This document shows, piece by piece, positions 5,028 through 10,358 of a DNA stretch of 11,398 nt. This DNA comes from Campylobacterales bacterium. Lineage in GTDB: Bacteria; Campylobacterota; Campylobacteria; Campylobacterales; Arcobacteraceae. A program made the translations under genes and the position numbers. Numbering within the stretch: position 1 is the first letter of the stretch; each line of letters opens with the position of its first letter. A model generated the notes under the pieces. It ran no database searches and had not been told where the DNA came from. It saw only the letters and a list, made by a program, of their open reading frames with translations. Location of the stretch: positions 1 through 11,398 of the forward strand of contig JAMOPZ010000233.1 of assembly GCA_027064245.1 (NCBI GenBank), read 5' to 3'.

Positions 5028-5594
5028 ATGAAAAAAATATTTACTATGCAAAAAGCACCAATCCAAGATAAAAGCCATGTGGTTTATGAGCTACTTGATG
5101 AAAATAAAAAGACTATTTGTTATGGAGCAACAAAAACAGAATTAATAGAGAAATCTCATATAAATAAAAGAGTTTACTTCTTTAAGCTAGGAACAAGAGC
5201 CAACAAAACATTAGTTGAAACACCAGCTCAATATCAGACACTTAATAAGCTTTTAAAAGAATTTAATGCAAGTTATTTTGAGTTAATGGCTACACTTAGA
5301 AAAAGTCTAAAAAAAGTAAATCATTATGAATTAGTATTGTCTAATGGTATTATTTTAATTTTTGCATATGCTTATAATATGAATATAGAAAGCAGAATTA
5401 CAGAGATAAAAGATGCTTACTCTGAACCAATAATATTAAGTGATTCTTTTGTTATATCTTTTCATAAAAGCTTATTAAAGAGTATTGCTGAACACTTTAA
5501 AGCATTTAAGGACTATACTCAATGCTTCTCTACTAGAGAAGATTATTTTCGTTTGAGTGTTCAAAAAATAAACTTTGTTTCTTTTAGTGTTTAA
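5028..5594 (+). CDS. Basic protein of unknown function (188 aa)
   Basis: The longest array product, 188 residues, with ATG 5028 directly after the conserved leader. It is lysine-rich (net charge about +9). Its N-terminal half looks like a small beta-hairpin domain (HVVYELLDENKKTICYGATK, where ELLDENKKTICYG resembles a strand-turn-strand). A helical middle follows (LLKEFNASYFELMATLRKSL). The C-terminal half contains a hydrophobic strand (YELVLSNGIILIFAYAY) and a serine/phenylalanine-rich end. The hydrophobic strand is too short and interrupted for a confident membrane segment. Its stop codon lies inside a small hairpin (5581-5604). It has no recognised family. The positive charge would fit nucleic-acid binding, but this is not shown. 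Confidence 0.75.
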   Translation: MKKIFTMQKAPIQDKSHVVYELLDENKKTICYGATKTELIEKSHINKRVYFFKLGTRANKTLVETPAQYQTLNKLLKEFNASYFELMATLRKSLKKVNHYELVLSNGIILIFAYAYNMNIESRITEIKDAYSEPIILSDSFVISFHKSLLKSIAEHFKAFKDYTQCFSTREDYFRLSVQKINFVSFSV

Positions 5595-5604
5595 ATACTA
5601 AGAG
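5581..5604 (+). terminator. Possible hairpin at the end of gene 5028
   Basis: CTTTTAGT and ACTAAGAG pair over 8 positions (one G-U) around an AT-rich loop that contains the stop codon. No T-run follows, so terminator function is doubtful. Confidence 0.25.
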
Positions 5605-5648
5605 AAAAACGATACAAGTTAAAATACTAAATTTTTTATTAAATATAC

Positions 5649-5707
5649 TTTTATTACTTGACATTATTTATAAAATAATGTATAATAACGGTATCTAAAA
5701 AGAAAAA
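5649..5707 (+). promoter_or_regulatory. Array promoter-operator module, copy 6 (perfect palindrome)
   Basis: TTGACA (5658-5663), 17 bp, TATAAT (5681-5686). The palindrome at 5661-5681 is the same perfect one as in copy 5. These 59 bases are identical to 4958-5016 although the genes that follow are unrelated. The leader then diverges to AAGGAAATAAG before ATG 5717. Confidence 0.93.
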
Positions 5708-5716
5708 GGAAATAAG

Positions 5717-5908
5717 ATGCAAGTCTATGAATTAGAAACGAAAAATGGTCGTATTTTTCGTGTAGCAGTTGAAAATAAAAGTCAGACAGACAGAATGTTT
5801 AGAAAAATTAATGAAAATAAAGGAAAACATGAAGAGTTCATTCGTATAGAAATTATTAACAATGGCATTAATAATATAAAATCTTTTGAAAAATTAATTA
5901 GCGGATAG
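5717..5908 (+). CDS. Very small protein of unknown function (63 aa)
   Basis: The 63-residue product starts at ATG 5717, about 7 bases after AAGGA. It opens with a likely beta-hairpin (MQVYELETKNGRIFRVAVE). A basic helical part follows (TDRMFRKINENKGKHEEFIR), then a short strand and helix. Such a compact basic-amphipathic peptide is typical of phage or plasmid accessory proteins, but no family is recognised. Four bases after its stop a 23-codon frame opens (5913-5984), which I treat as doubtful because it lies over a hairpin. The coding evidence is the promoter, the ribosome site and the clean, balanced composition. Confidence 0.7.
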   Translation: MQVYELETKNGRIFRVAVENKSQTDRMFRKINENKGKHEEFIRIEIINNGINNIKSFEKLISG

Positions 5909-5937
5909 CTAAATGAGCAAAAAAAAGAAAAAGAGTT

Positions 5938-5969
5938 GTGTTGAGGTTAAGATAATCCTACCTCAGCAC
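5938..5969 (+). terminator. Hairpin shared with the 8866-8887 element (copy A)
   Basis: GTGTTGAGGT (5938-5947) and ACCTCAGCAC (5960-5969) form a 10 bp stem with one G-U pair and a 12-base loop. The same TGTTGAGGT...ACCTCAGCACTA arms recur at 8866-8887. Both copies lie after a gene and before the next array promoter, which suggests a transcript end or stabilising structure. A second small stem follows here (ATTAAAG 5980-5986, CTTTAAT 5993-5999). No U-run is present. Confidence 0.45.
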
Positions 5970-6021
5970 TATAGTCATCATTAAAGAAAAAACTTTAATC
6001 TTATAATTGAATCTATACTAC

Positions 6022-6050
6022 TTGACAAATATTATAGATTGATGTATAAT
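6022..6050 (+). promoter_or_regulatory. Array promoter module, copy 7 (weakened operator)
   Basis: TTGACA (6022-6027), 17 bp, TATAAT (6045-6050), leader ATTATCTAAAAAAAAGG to ATG 6077. Upstream is the shared ATCTATACTACTTGACA context. The spacer keeps only the outer ACA...TGT of the palindrome, with arms ACAAATATT and GATTGATGT, so it may respond more weakly to the common regulator. Confidence 0.85.
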
Positions 6051-6076
6051 ATATTATCTAAAAAAAAGGCTTTATT

Positions 6077-6349
6077 ATGTTAATAACTGAAATGGATATT
6101 CCTAAATATATCAATTTAAACAACTTCGTGGAAATCACAAGAGAGAAACTATCTAAACAACTAAATGAAATAGCGGGGAAAGATAAATGGAGAAGAAGTA
6201 TAGAAACTAATCATATTCATGGCTACAGAATGAATACAAGAGATAATTATAAAATTATTGGTCTTACAATTTTTCAAGACAACGCACCAAAAGAAGAATG
6301 TGTAAAGTACTTTGTATTAAAAACATTAGAGAGAGAAAATACTCAATAG
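6077..6349 (+). CDS. Small protein of unknown function (90 aa)
   Basis: The 90-residue product starts at ATG 6077 after an AAGG ribosome site in a shortened leader. A likely amphipathic helix (FVEITREKLSKQLNEIAGKD) is followed by a basic stretch (KWRRSIETNHIHGYRMNTRD) and a strand (YKIIGLTIF). The C-terminal part looks helical (EECVKYFVLKTLERE). There is no membrane segment or metal motif. It is the first gene of a two-gene unit with 6386-6640, separated by 36 bases without another promoter. No family is recognised. Confidence 0.7.
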   Translation: MLITEMDIPKYINLNNFVEITREKLSKQLNEIAGKDKWRRSIETNHIHGYRMNTRDNYKIIGLTIFQDNAPKEECVKYFVLKTLERENTQ

Positions 6350-6385
6350 AACAAAAATGAGATAAAAAAGAAAAAAAGGTATAAG

Positions 6386-6640
6386 ATGGCAAGAAACTAT
6401 ATAGAAGCAATACGCGAAGTAGCAAAAGCACAAGATTTAAGTATAGGATATGTAATCAACAATGGTTATGTTATTGAGCATAAAGCAGAAGAAGATAAGA
6501 GTGTGTCTACTACTTGGTATGATGAAAATGATAAAGAACTAAAAGCTGGGACACCAATAGGATATTTAGTAGACAATGGGGTGGTAAAAAGCGAAATTAT
6601 TGCCTATGAAGGAATAAGAAAAATAGTTAATAATTTTTAA
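6386..6640 (+). CDS. Small protein of unknown function (84 aa)
   Basis: The ATG at 6386 follows AAAGAAAAAAAGGTATAAG, which is the array leader without a promoter in front of it. That suggests the leader was kept when a promoter was lost, or copied without it. The 84-residue product has an N-terminal helix (YIEAIREVAKAQDL) and then short strands with repeated glycine turns (SIGYVINNGYVIEHK, GTPIGYLVDNGVVKSEII). The two VxNG-type turns, YVINNGYVI and YLVDNGVV, hint at a small internally repeated beta unit. No family is recognised. It is probably transcribed from the promoter of 6077. Confidence 0.7.
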   Translation: MARNYIEAIREVAKAQDLSIGYVINNGYVIEHKAEEDKSVSTTWYDENDKELKAGTPIGYLVDNGVVKSEIIAYEGIRKIVNNF

Positions 6641-6694
6641 AATGTTTTCTGAAACGAAACTCTTTAAAACAAGTAAAGCTTAACTGTTTCAACA

Positions 6695-6759
6695 AATCCC
6701 AAAACTTTTAATCAATTCTATTTATTTCACTTGACTTATACTACTAGGCGGTGTATAAT
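6695..6759 (+). promoter_or_regulatory. Array promoter module, copy 8 (most diverged operator)
   Basis: TTGACT (6731-6736), 17 bp, TATAAT (6754-6759), with AATCCCAAAACTT beginning 36 bases before the -35 as in copy 4. The operator has nearly lost symmetry (arms ACTTATACT and GGCGGTGT) and is the only GC-rich one. From 6752 through the ATG at 6790-6792 it is identical to copy 9 (7864-7904). Confidence 0.85.
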
Positions 6760-6789
6760 ATGGTATCTAAAAAGAAAAAGGTTTACAAA

Positions 6790-7125
6790 ATGAAAAATAT
6801 ACACTACTCACACTTAAGAGATGATGCTCTTACAAGTTCACAAATATTTGAAAGAGATAATATCGTAGGAAAACTACAAGATGAGATTCAAAGTGTGAAA
6901 GAAGATAAACCATCTTTTGCAAAGTTTCTAATAGACTTAGATTACAATACAGTAAAATTCAGAAAAGCAACATATATTTTTGAAAACGAGATGCTACAAT
7001 TTTTAAATGTAGATTTAGACTTCTTTGATAATTTAACTATGACAGAGATAAAAGAATCATTAATTGGAAAAAGGGATTCTATGAGTTTATCAGCAATTCT
7101 CAACATGCACAAGAGTGATTTATAA
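6790..7125 (+). CDS. Protein of unknown function (111 aa)
   Basis: The start is ATG 6790. The frame is open further upstream to 6751, but those codons (reading ...SKKKKVYK) come from the -10 box and leader, upstream of or at the transcription start. The 111-residue product is mostly helical by eye. It has a first helix (SSQIFERDNIVGKLQDEIQS), a central segment (PSFAKFLIDLDYNTVKF), a run rich in Phe/Leu/Asp (MLQFLNVDLDFFDNLT), and a C-terminal helix. No known motif is seen. It ends 66 bases before the oppositely oriented gene, with a shared terminator between them. Confidence 0.75.
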   Translation: MKNIHYSHLRDDALTSSQIFERDNIVGKLQDEIQSVKEDKPSFAKFLIDLDYNTVKFRKATYIFENEMLQFLNVDLDFFDNLTMTEIKESLIGKRDSMSLSAILNMHKSDL

Positions 7126-7143
7126 GCTTTTAGAGGGTAAAAT

Positions 7144-7180
7144 AATTAAAGACATAAAGATTCCTTGTTTTTAATTTTTT
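7144..7180. terminator. Probable terminator between convergent genes
   Basis: AATTAAAGAC (7144-7153) and GTTTTTAATT (7167-7176) pair over 8 of 10 positions (one of the other two is G-U), with a TTTT run after the plus-strand arm. A-runs before the first arm give weaker support for the minus direction. It lies between the converging ends of 6790-7125 and 7191-7568. Confidence 0.5.
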
Positions 7181-7190
7181 AATATATTAA

Positions 7191-7568
7191 TTAGTATTCA
7201 GGATATTTTGAAGCCATTGCTTCGTCATAATCAGCTTGATATGCAAGATGATTTTTGATACTAGCTTTTGCTTTTTTTATTTTGTCGTATTTCGTTATGA
7301 CAATAAAATCTCCATCTATAATTTCACTTTCATAATTTAAATCAAAAGATGTTTCAATATAGTGTTCAAATTCATATTTGTTGTAATCTAGTGTTCCATC
7401 TGCTCTTCTAAATGGCTTATCAGATTTTACATTTTGTGGCTCAGATTCATCATCTTCTAGTGAAGTTGCCTTAATGCTTTTTGTTTTAAAAGGAATTCTA
7501 TACTCACCAAGATTTTTATCTTCTAATATCAAATTATAATACTTGCCAGCTTCTAAATGTTTACTCAT
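7191..7568 (-). CDS. Minus-strand protein of unknown function (125 aa)
   Basis: The only clear minus-strand gene. The start is ATG at 7568, preceded by AGAGG at 5-6 bases; a longer frame to a TTG at 7583 would bury the ribosome site. The 125-residue product has a beta opening (AGKYYNLILEDKNLGEYRIP), an acidic linker (LEDDESEPQNVKSD) and a strand-rich centre (YIETSFDLNYESEIIDGDFI). A lysine-rich helix and a tyrosine-containing tail (AMASKYPEY) follow. I see no helix-turn-helix, so there is no ground for calling it the array's regulator despite its position. Its promoter is as strong as the array's but carries a different dyad. Confidence 0.75.
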   Translation of the reverse strand: MSKHLEAGKYYNLILEDKNLGEYRIPFKTKSIKATSLEDDESEPQNVKSDKPFRRADGTLDYNKYEFEHYIETSFDLNYESEIIDGDFIVITKYDKIKKAKASIKNHLAYQADYDEAMASKYPEY

Positions 7569-7594
7569 CTTATCCTCTTTCAAACTATTTTAAT

Positions 7595-7640
7595 GTAATA
7601 ATTATACTGTATTTCGTATCAAATGTCAAATAATTATTAC
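7595..7640 (-). promoter_or_regulatory. Leftward promoter with distinct 11 bp dyad operator
   Basis: On the minus strand, TTGACA (7624-7629), exactly 17 bp, TATAAT (7601-7606). GTAATAATTAT (7595-7605) and ATAATTATTAC (7630-7640) are perfect inverted repeats. One covers most of the -10 and the other abuts the -35. A second dyad, TTCGTA (7613-7618) with TACGAA (7638-7643), overlaps it. The array palindrome is absent, so a different regulator is likely. Confidence 0.75.
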
Positions 7641-7679
7641 GAATTACATATCAAATTAATAAACTTTTTAGATATTTTT

Positions 7680-7719
7680 GTAGCAAAGTTTAATGGAATG
7701 TAGCAATGTTTGTTGGAAA
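7680..7719. repeat. Two-copy 20 bp tandem direct repeat
   Basis: 7680-7699 and 7700-7719 share the pattern GTAGCAA-x-GTTT-xx-TGGAA-x, with 16 of 20 positions identical. Two adjacent imperfect copies could be a protein-binding pair or an iteron-like element; there are too few to claim an origin. Confidence 0.5.
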
Positions 7720-7738
7720 TAATACTCTCTACAGCTAG

Positions 7739-7790
7739 AGGGTTTGGGTTAAGTGTAGTATTACTACATGTAGCTTTTTATTAAAACCCT
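7739..7790. repeat. Nested inverted repeats
   Basis: An outer perfect 7 bp pair, AGGGTTT (7739-7745) with AAACCCT (7784-7790), encloses an inner perfect 6 bp hairpin, TGTAGT-ATT-ACTACA (7754-7768), followed by GTAGCTTTTT. The whole could fold as a cruciform or an RNA structure. Confidence 0.45.
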
Positions 7791-7842
7791 AATTTACTCA
7801 AAAAAGAATCCTAAAAATAATAATTAATTCTATCCATATTGC

Positions 7843-7871
7843 TTGACATTGATTACTAAATAATGTATAAT
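7843..7871 (+). promoter_or_regulatory. Array promoter-operator module, copy 9
   Basis: TTGACA (7843-7848), 17 bp, TATAAT (7866-7871), leader GGTATCTAAAAAGAAAAAGG to ATG 7902. Operator arms are ACATTGATT and AAATAATGT, identical to copy 2. An upstream AATCCTAAAA at 7807, 36 bases before -35, matches copies 4 and 8. Confidence 0.92.
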
Positions 7872-7901
7872 ATGGTATCTAAAAAGAAAAAGGTTTACAA
7901 A

Positions 7902-8462
7902 ATGGAAAATTTAACAACAAATGAGTTAAACGTAGTATTAGCATTAGTTATTGAAAATCAAGATAGTGCAAAGCTACAAAAAATAACTGGTATGGACTAT
8001 ATGCAAAGTATTGACTTAAAAAATAAAATCAACGATATGATTTCTATTTCTCAACAAGAAGAAAAAGATAAAGACTTAAAAGATAAATACAATGTTTCTT
8101 TTGAGTATGGAGATATAGGACAGTTAGTAGTTCAAGATGTAGAAGCTGATAAGACATATAAAATGAATATTGATTTACTTCATAATGGAGATATCGCAGA
8201 ATACAATATTGTTGATAGAGATAATGAGATAAGCTGTTTAGAATCAATGATATCTGAATGTAAAAGTGATAGCGATAGAGAACTAATGAGAGAAGATTTA
8301 CAAACTCTTCAATCTTCAACAGAAGAATATGTTATTGCTAATTATAGCACTAATGGTTTTTTAACAAAAGAAGATGATGTTCAAGCTTTTAATAAAGCAT
8401 GTCAAGAACTGATAGAAAGCTATCAAGAGTTCACAGAACAAGATAGAAATGATATTAAATGA
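7902..8462 (+). CDS. Very acidic, mostly helical protein of unknown function (186 aa)
   Basis: The start is ATG 7902, 8 bases after the leader's AGG. In-frame codons back to 7863 are promoter and leader sequence. The 186-residue product has about 41 acidic against 18 basic residues (net near -23). It opens with helices (TTNELNVVLALVIENQDSAK, LQKITGMDYMQSIDLKNKI) and has a charged Glu/Asp/Lys stretch near residues 50-63. A strand-rich middle follows (YNVSFEYGDIGQLVVQDVE), then a long helical C-terminal part with coiled-coil character (CLESMISECKSDSDRELMRE). The family is unknown. Its stop overlaps the next start as ATGA, so the two are translationally coupled. Confidence 0.78.
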   Translation: MENLTTNELNVVLALVIENQDSAKLQKITGMDYMQSIDLKNKINDMISISQQEEKDKDLKDKYNVSFEYGDIGQLVVQDVEADKTYKMNIDLLHNGDIAEYNIVDRDNEISCLESMISECKSDSDRELMREDLQTLQSSTEEYVIANYSTNGFLTKEDDVQAFNKACQELIESYQEFTEQDRNDIK

Positions 8463-8785
8463 AAATTTCACTTAAAAGAAGTTACTTTAAAGCACTTAAA
8501 GAACTTCTACTAAAAGATAATACAAATGATTCTAGTATAAAAGAGTGTTTCAATAAGCAATATAATAGTTATATCAATATACACAAAGAGTCTAACTATA
8601 AATATATAAAAGACCAAAAAGAGTTTGATAAAATTGTTTTATCATCTGTATTGTTAAATAAAAAATATTCAACTTGCGACTATTGCCACTCAATAGAATC
8701 AGTACTAATACCAATGGGTTCAAATGGATATAAAAAATGTGACAAGTGTTCTAGGGATGATAATAAAACTAAAAAGTGCTTGTAG
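8459..8785 (+). CDS. Zinc-ribbon protein of unknown function (108 aa)
   Basis: The ATG overlaps the preceding stop (ATGA), giving a two-gene unit under promoter copy 9. The 108-residue basic protein has a helical N-terminal part (KRSYFKALKELLLK). It ends in a four-cysteine zinc ribbon, C73-D-Y-C76 and C94-D-K-C97, separated by 17 residues with a glycine turn (PMGSNGYKK). Such knuckle pairs bind one zinc ion in small nucleic-acid or protein-binding modules. The coding sense of the second knuckle supports this frame over an overlapping one (8724-8915). Protein-like sequence continues in that other frame beyond the stop, so a frameshift that shortened the original gene is possible. No specific family is recognised. 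Confidence 0.72.
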   Translation: MKISLKRSYFKALKELLLKDNTNDSSIKECFNKQYNSYINIHKESNYKYIKDQKEFDKIVLSSVLLNKKYSTCDYCHSIESVLIPMGSNGYKKCDKCSRDDNKTKKCL

Positions 8786-8865
8786 ATATGAAAAAGAAGT
8801 TCTATCAGTTCTTAAAAAATATAGAAAAGAAGATGGAAGCGTTAAAAAAATAAATGTCTATTTAA

Positions 8866-8887
8866 TGTTGAGGTACTTACCTCAGCA
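8866..8887 (+). terminator. Hairpin shared with the 5938-5969 element (copy B)
   Basis: TGTTGAGGTA (8866-8875) and TACCTCAGCA (8878-8887) pair over 10 bp with one G-U around two bases. The arms repeat those of the hairpin at 5938-5969. It lies after a gene pair and before array promoter copy 10. The following bases are A-rich, not T-rich on this strand. Confidence 0.45.
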
Positions 8888-8938
8888 CTACCACAAAAAA
8901 AGAATTTTAAGATAACTTTTTAATTCTATCTATACCTC

Positions 8939-8967
8939 TTGACTTTAACTATAAAATAATGTATAAT
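8939..8967 (+). promoter_or_regulatory. Array promoter-operator module, copy 10
   Basis: TTGACT (8939-8944), 17 bp, TATAAT (8962-8967), leader GGTATCTAAAAAGAAAAAGG to ATG 8996. Operator arms are ACTTTAACT and AAATAATGT, with the right arm perfect. The shared AATTCTATCTATA lies just upstream. Confidence 0.9.
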
Positions 8968-8995
8968 ATGGTATCTAAAAAGAAAAAGGCTAGTC

Positions 8996-9355
8996 ATGAC
9001 ATATGATAATAATCAAGAGTTTACAAATAGAAATATAAATCCAAATAGTAGTATGAATAATTTAATGTTTTCCATAGATATGGAACTGTCTAAAGTGTTT
9101 AATCAGTTTGGTTACAGTGCAAAATGGAAGAAGTTTTTTATCTCACATAAAAATGAAAAAAAAGATAATAACCCAACTCAGGTAGTTATAGAATTTAATG
9201 TGACAAAAGGGGAAAGAAATACGATTGATTGGATAGATGCAACGCTTAGAGGATTAAATATAAAATTTAAATATATAAATACCTCAGATTTATCGTTGAT
9301 GGAATATCTCCCTATATCTCATGGAAACAGTGGAAGAATTATTATAGATATTTAA
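8996..9355 (+). CDS. Protein of unknown function (119 aa)
   Basis: Start ATG 8996 follows a leader that ends AAAAAGGCTAGTC, so the bases between ribosome site and start differ from other copies. The N-terminus is asparagine-rich and looks disordered (MTYDNNQEFTNRNINPNSSM). A helix (MFSIDMELSKVFNQFGYSAK), a basic segment and strands follow (TQVVIEFNVTKGERN, then a helix, then SGRIIIDI). The alternation of strands and helices suggests a compact alpha/beta fold. No catalytic motif or signal peptide is seen, and no family is recognised. Confidence 0.73.
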   Translation: MTYDNNQEFTNRNINPNSSMNNLMFSIDMELSKVFNQFGYSAKWKKFFISHKNEKKDNNPTQVVIEFNVTKGERNTIDWIDATLRGLNIKFKYINTSDLSLMEYLPISHGNSGRIIIDI

Positions 9356-9438
9356 GTGAAGCATCATGCTATCAATAGACATCTAGCTGTGGATATAGAA
9401 AGAAAATTATTAAAAATAATAAAATCTATCTATATTAC

Positions 9439-9467
9439 TTGACAAACATCACTAAATAGTGTATAAT
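9439..9467 (+). promoter_or_regulatory. Array promoter module, copy 11 (altered operator)
   Basis: TTGACA (9439-9444), 17 bp, TATAAT (9462-9467), leader GGTATCTAAAAAG and AAGG before ATG 9499. The arms are ACAAACATC and AAATAGTGT. The usual symmetry is poor, but an inner CACTA-AA-TAGTG palindrome (9450-9461) appears. ATCTATCTATATTACTTGACA-type upstream context is conserved. Confidence 0.88.
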
Positions 9468-9498
9468 ATGGTATCTAAAAAGAAAAAAAGGATTTAAG

Positions 9499-9777
9499 AT
9501 GAAAGTTTTTACAGTACACTCAACAGACGAATGGGAAACTAGAACAAGTGAAGCACAAATAGGAATATTTTCAACAGTAGAAAAAGCAAGAGATTGTGTT
9601 AAAGAGGTTTTTAATTATAACAATGAGGGCAAACTTGTAATTGAAGAAGCATTTATTGATGAAATTGATAGCGGTGCAAAATTGGAAGTATACAGCTTTG
9701 AGAATGGCTTAGAGTGGAAATCAGATTACAGTAATGCTGAACTTGGCTCATTAGCAATGGAATCACTTAGTAATTAA
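9499..9777 (+). CDS. Small acidic protein of unknown function (92 aa)
   Basis: The 92-residue product starts at ATG 9499, 6-7 bases after AAGGA. It has about 19 acidic and 8 basic residues. The first half (MKVFTVHSTDEWETRTSEAQ, then IGIFSTVEKARDCVKEVF) has the shape of small proteins built as strand, loop, 'x-G-I-F-S-T-x-E-K-A' and helix, seen in widespread short hypothetical proteins that track another molecule's state. I cannot name the family with confidence. The second half is a strand-turn-strand rich in Glu and Asp. The gene is followed at 126 bases by 9904-10212, possibly in one transcript. Confidence 0.73.
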   Translation: MKVFTVHSTDEWETRTSEAQIGIFSTVEKARDCVKEVFNYNNEGKLVIEEAFIDEIDSGAKLEVYSFENGLEWKSDYSNAELGSLAMESLSN

Positions 9778-9802
9778 TATCTTAGAGTAGTTAAAAACAA
9801 AC

Positions 9803-9808
9803 TATAAT
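9803..9808 (+). promoter_or_regulatory. Possible weak -10 box before gene 9904
   Basis: TATAAT is perfect, but the hexamer 17 bp upstream is TCTTAG, and neither the array palindrome nor the leader is present. It is about 95 bases before the next start. Read-through from copy 11 is at least as likely. Confidence 0.2.
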
Positions 9809-9903
9809 TTAAGAAGTAGAGTAGTAAACACTTTAGCTTTGTATACAACTTTGTTGTTGCAGAGTTAAAAAGATGAAGATATTCCAAAACAAAAAGAGAT
9901 AAA

Positions 9904-10212
9904 ATGGCTTATGTAATAGAAATCATAACAGATGATAGATTTATGCACAAATATAAAACAAATGATATTAAATTAGAATGTGAAAATATGCTAGGAGAGA
10001 TACACAATAATTTAGTTTCTCTTGGTGTCTATGTTGAGGTTTATAAAAAAGTTCATCTAGTAGATTTTGATGATAACAAGCAATATAGAGCTGAATTGTT
10101 TATACAGCTTAGAGGTAGAAAAATATCAATAGACAAAATGATGGAAACTGTTAATAAAGTTTATGCTCCGTACTATAAGAAAGTTAAGAATAAAGATATT
10201 AGCAATAGATAA
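9904..10212 (+). CDS. Small protein of unknown function (102 aa)
   Basis: Start ATG 9904 is preceded by AAAAGAGATAAA, a weak ribosome site. The 102-residue product looks like an alpha/beta fold. It has a first strand (YVIEIITDDRFMHKY), a helix (DIKLECENMLGEIHNNLVSL), a second strand (GVYVEVYKKVHLVDF), a third strand (YRAELFIQLRGRKI) and a final helix with a basic tail (YYKKVKNKDISNR). This strand-helix-strand-strand-helix order is common to small ferredoxin-like proteins, but no conserved residues point to a family. It lacks its own array promoter and is probably transcribed with 9499-9777. Confidence 0.7.
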   Translation: MAYVIEIITDDRFMHKYKTNDIKLECENMLGEIHNNLVSLGVYVEVYKKVHLVDFDDNKQYRAELFIQLRGRKISIDKMMETVNKVYAPYYKKVKNKDISNR

Positions 10213-10300
10213 GCTAAATATGCAATAAGTGTAGTTTTGTAGTAATCTTTGATGGAACAGTAACAAATGACTAATAAGCTTCTCGAAGTATACAAATTAC

Positions 10301-10329
10301 TTGACAGACACTACTAGATAATGTATAAT
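10301..10329 (+). promoter_or_regulatory. Array promoter module, copy 12
   Basis: TTGACA (10301-10306), 17 bp, TATAAT (10324-10329), leader ACATCTAAAAAGAAAAAGG to ATG 10359. Arms are ACAGACACT and AGATAATGT, so only the outer positions of the palindrome are kept. The leader variant is the one seen in copy 2. Confidence 0.88.
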
Positions 10330-10358
10330 AATACATCTAAAAAGAAAAAGGTGTAAAC

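Larger units (their letters stand above)
7569..7901. other. Gene-free stretch between divergent genes
   Basis: About 330 bases without a gene. They hold the leftward promoter with its 11 bp dyad (7595-7640), a two-copy tandem repeat (7680-7719), nested inverted repeats (7739-7790) and the rightward array promoter copy 9. The middle 200 bases have no credible reading frame. Confidence 0.6.

Noticed and set aside
5913..5984. 23-codon gene after 5717-5908
   Set aside because: Starts with a lysine run from A-rich sequence and then reads through the shared hairpin. The ribosome site is weak.
6751..6789. Lysine-rich N-terminus (SKKKKVYK) resembling a nuclear localisation signal or leader peptide, repeated at 7863-7901
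   Set aside because: It is the translation of the -10 box and the conserved A-rich leader. The better starts at 6790 and 7902 have the ribosome site in front of them.
7756..7764. TAGTATTAC, the nonanucleotide of rolling-circle origins in circular single-stranded DNA viruses
   Set aside because: Here the nine bases run through the stem of a 6 bp hairpin and do not sit in a loop. No Rep gene is visible, and a nine-base match in AT-rich DNA is weak.
8724..8915. Overlapping 63-codon gene
   Set aside because: Its first third is the alternate frame of the zinc ribbon and it has no ribosome site. I treat it as a possible frameshifted extension, not a gene.
9872..9901. Nine-codon frame before gene 9904
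   Set aside because: Too short and without a good ribosome site; could be a chance frame.
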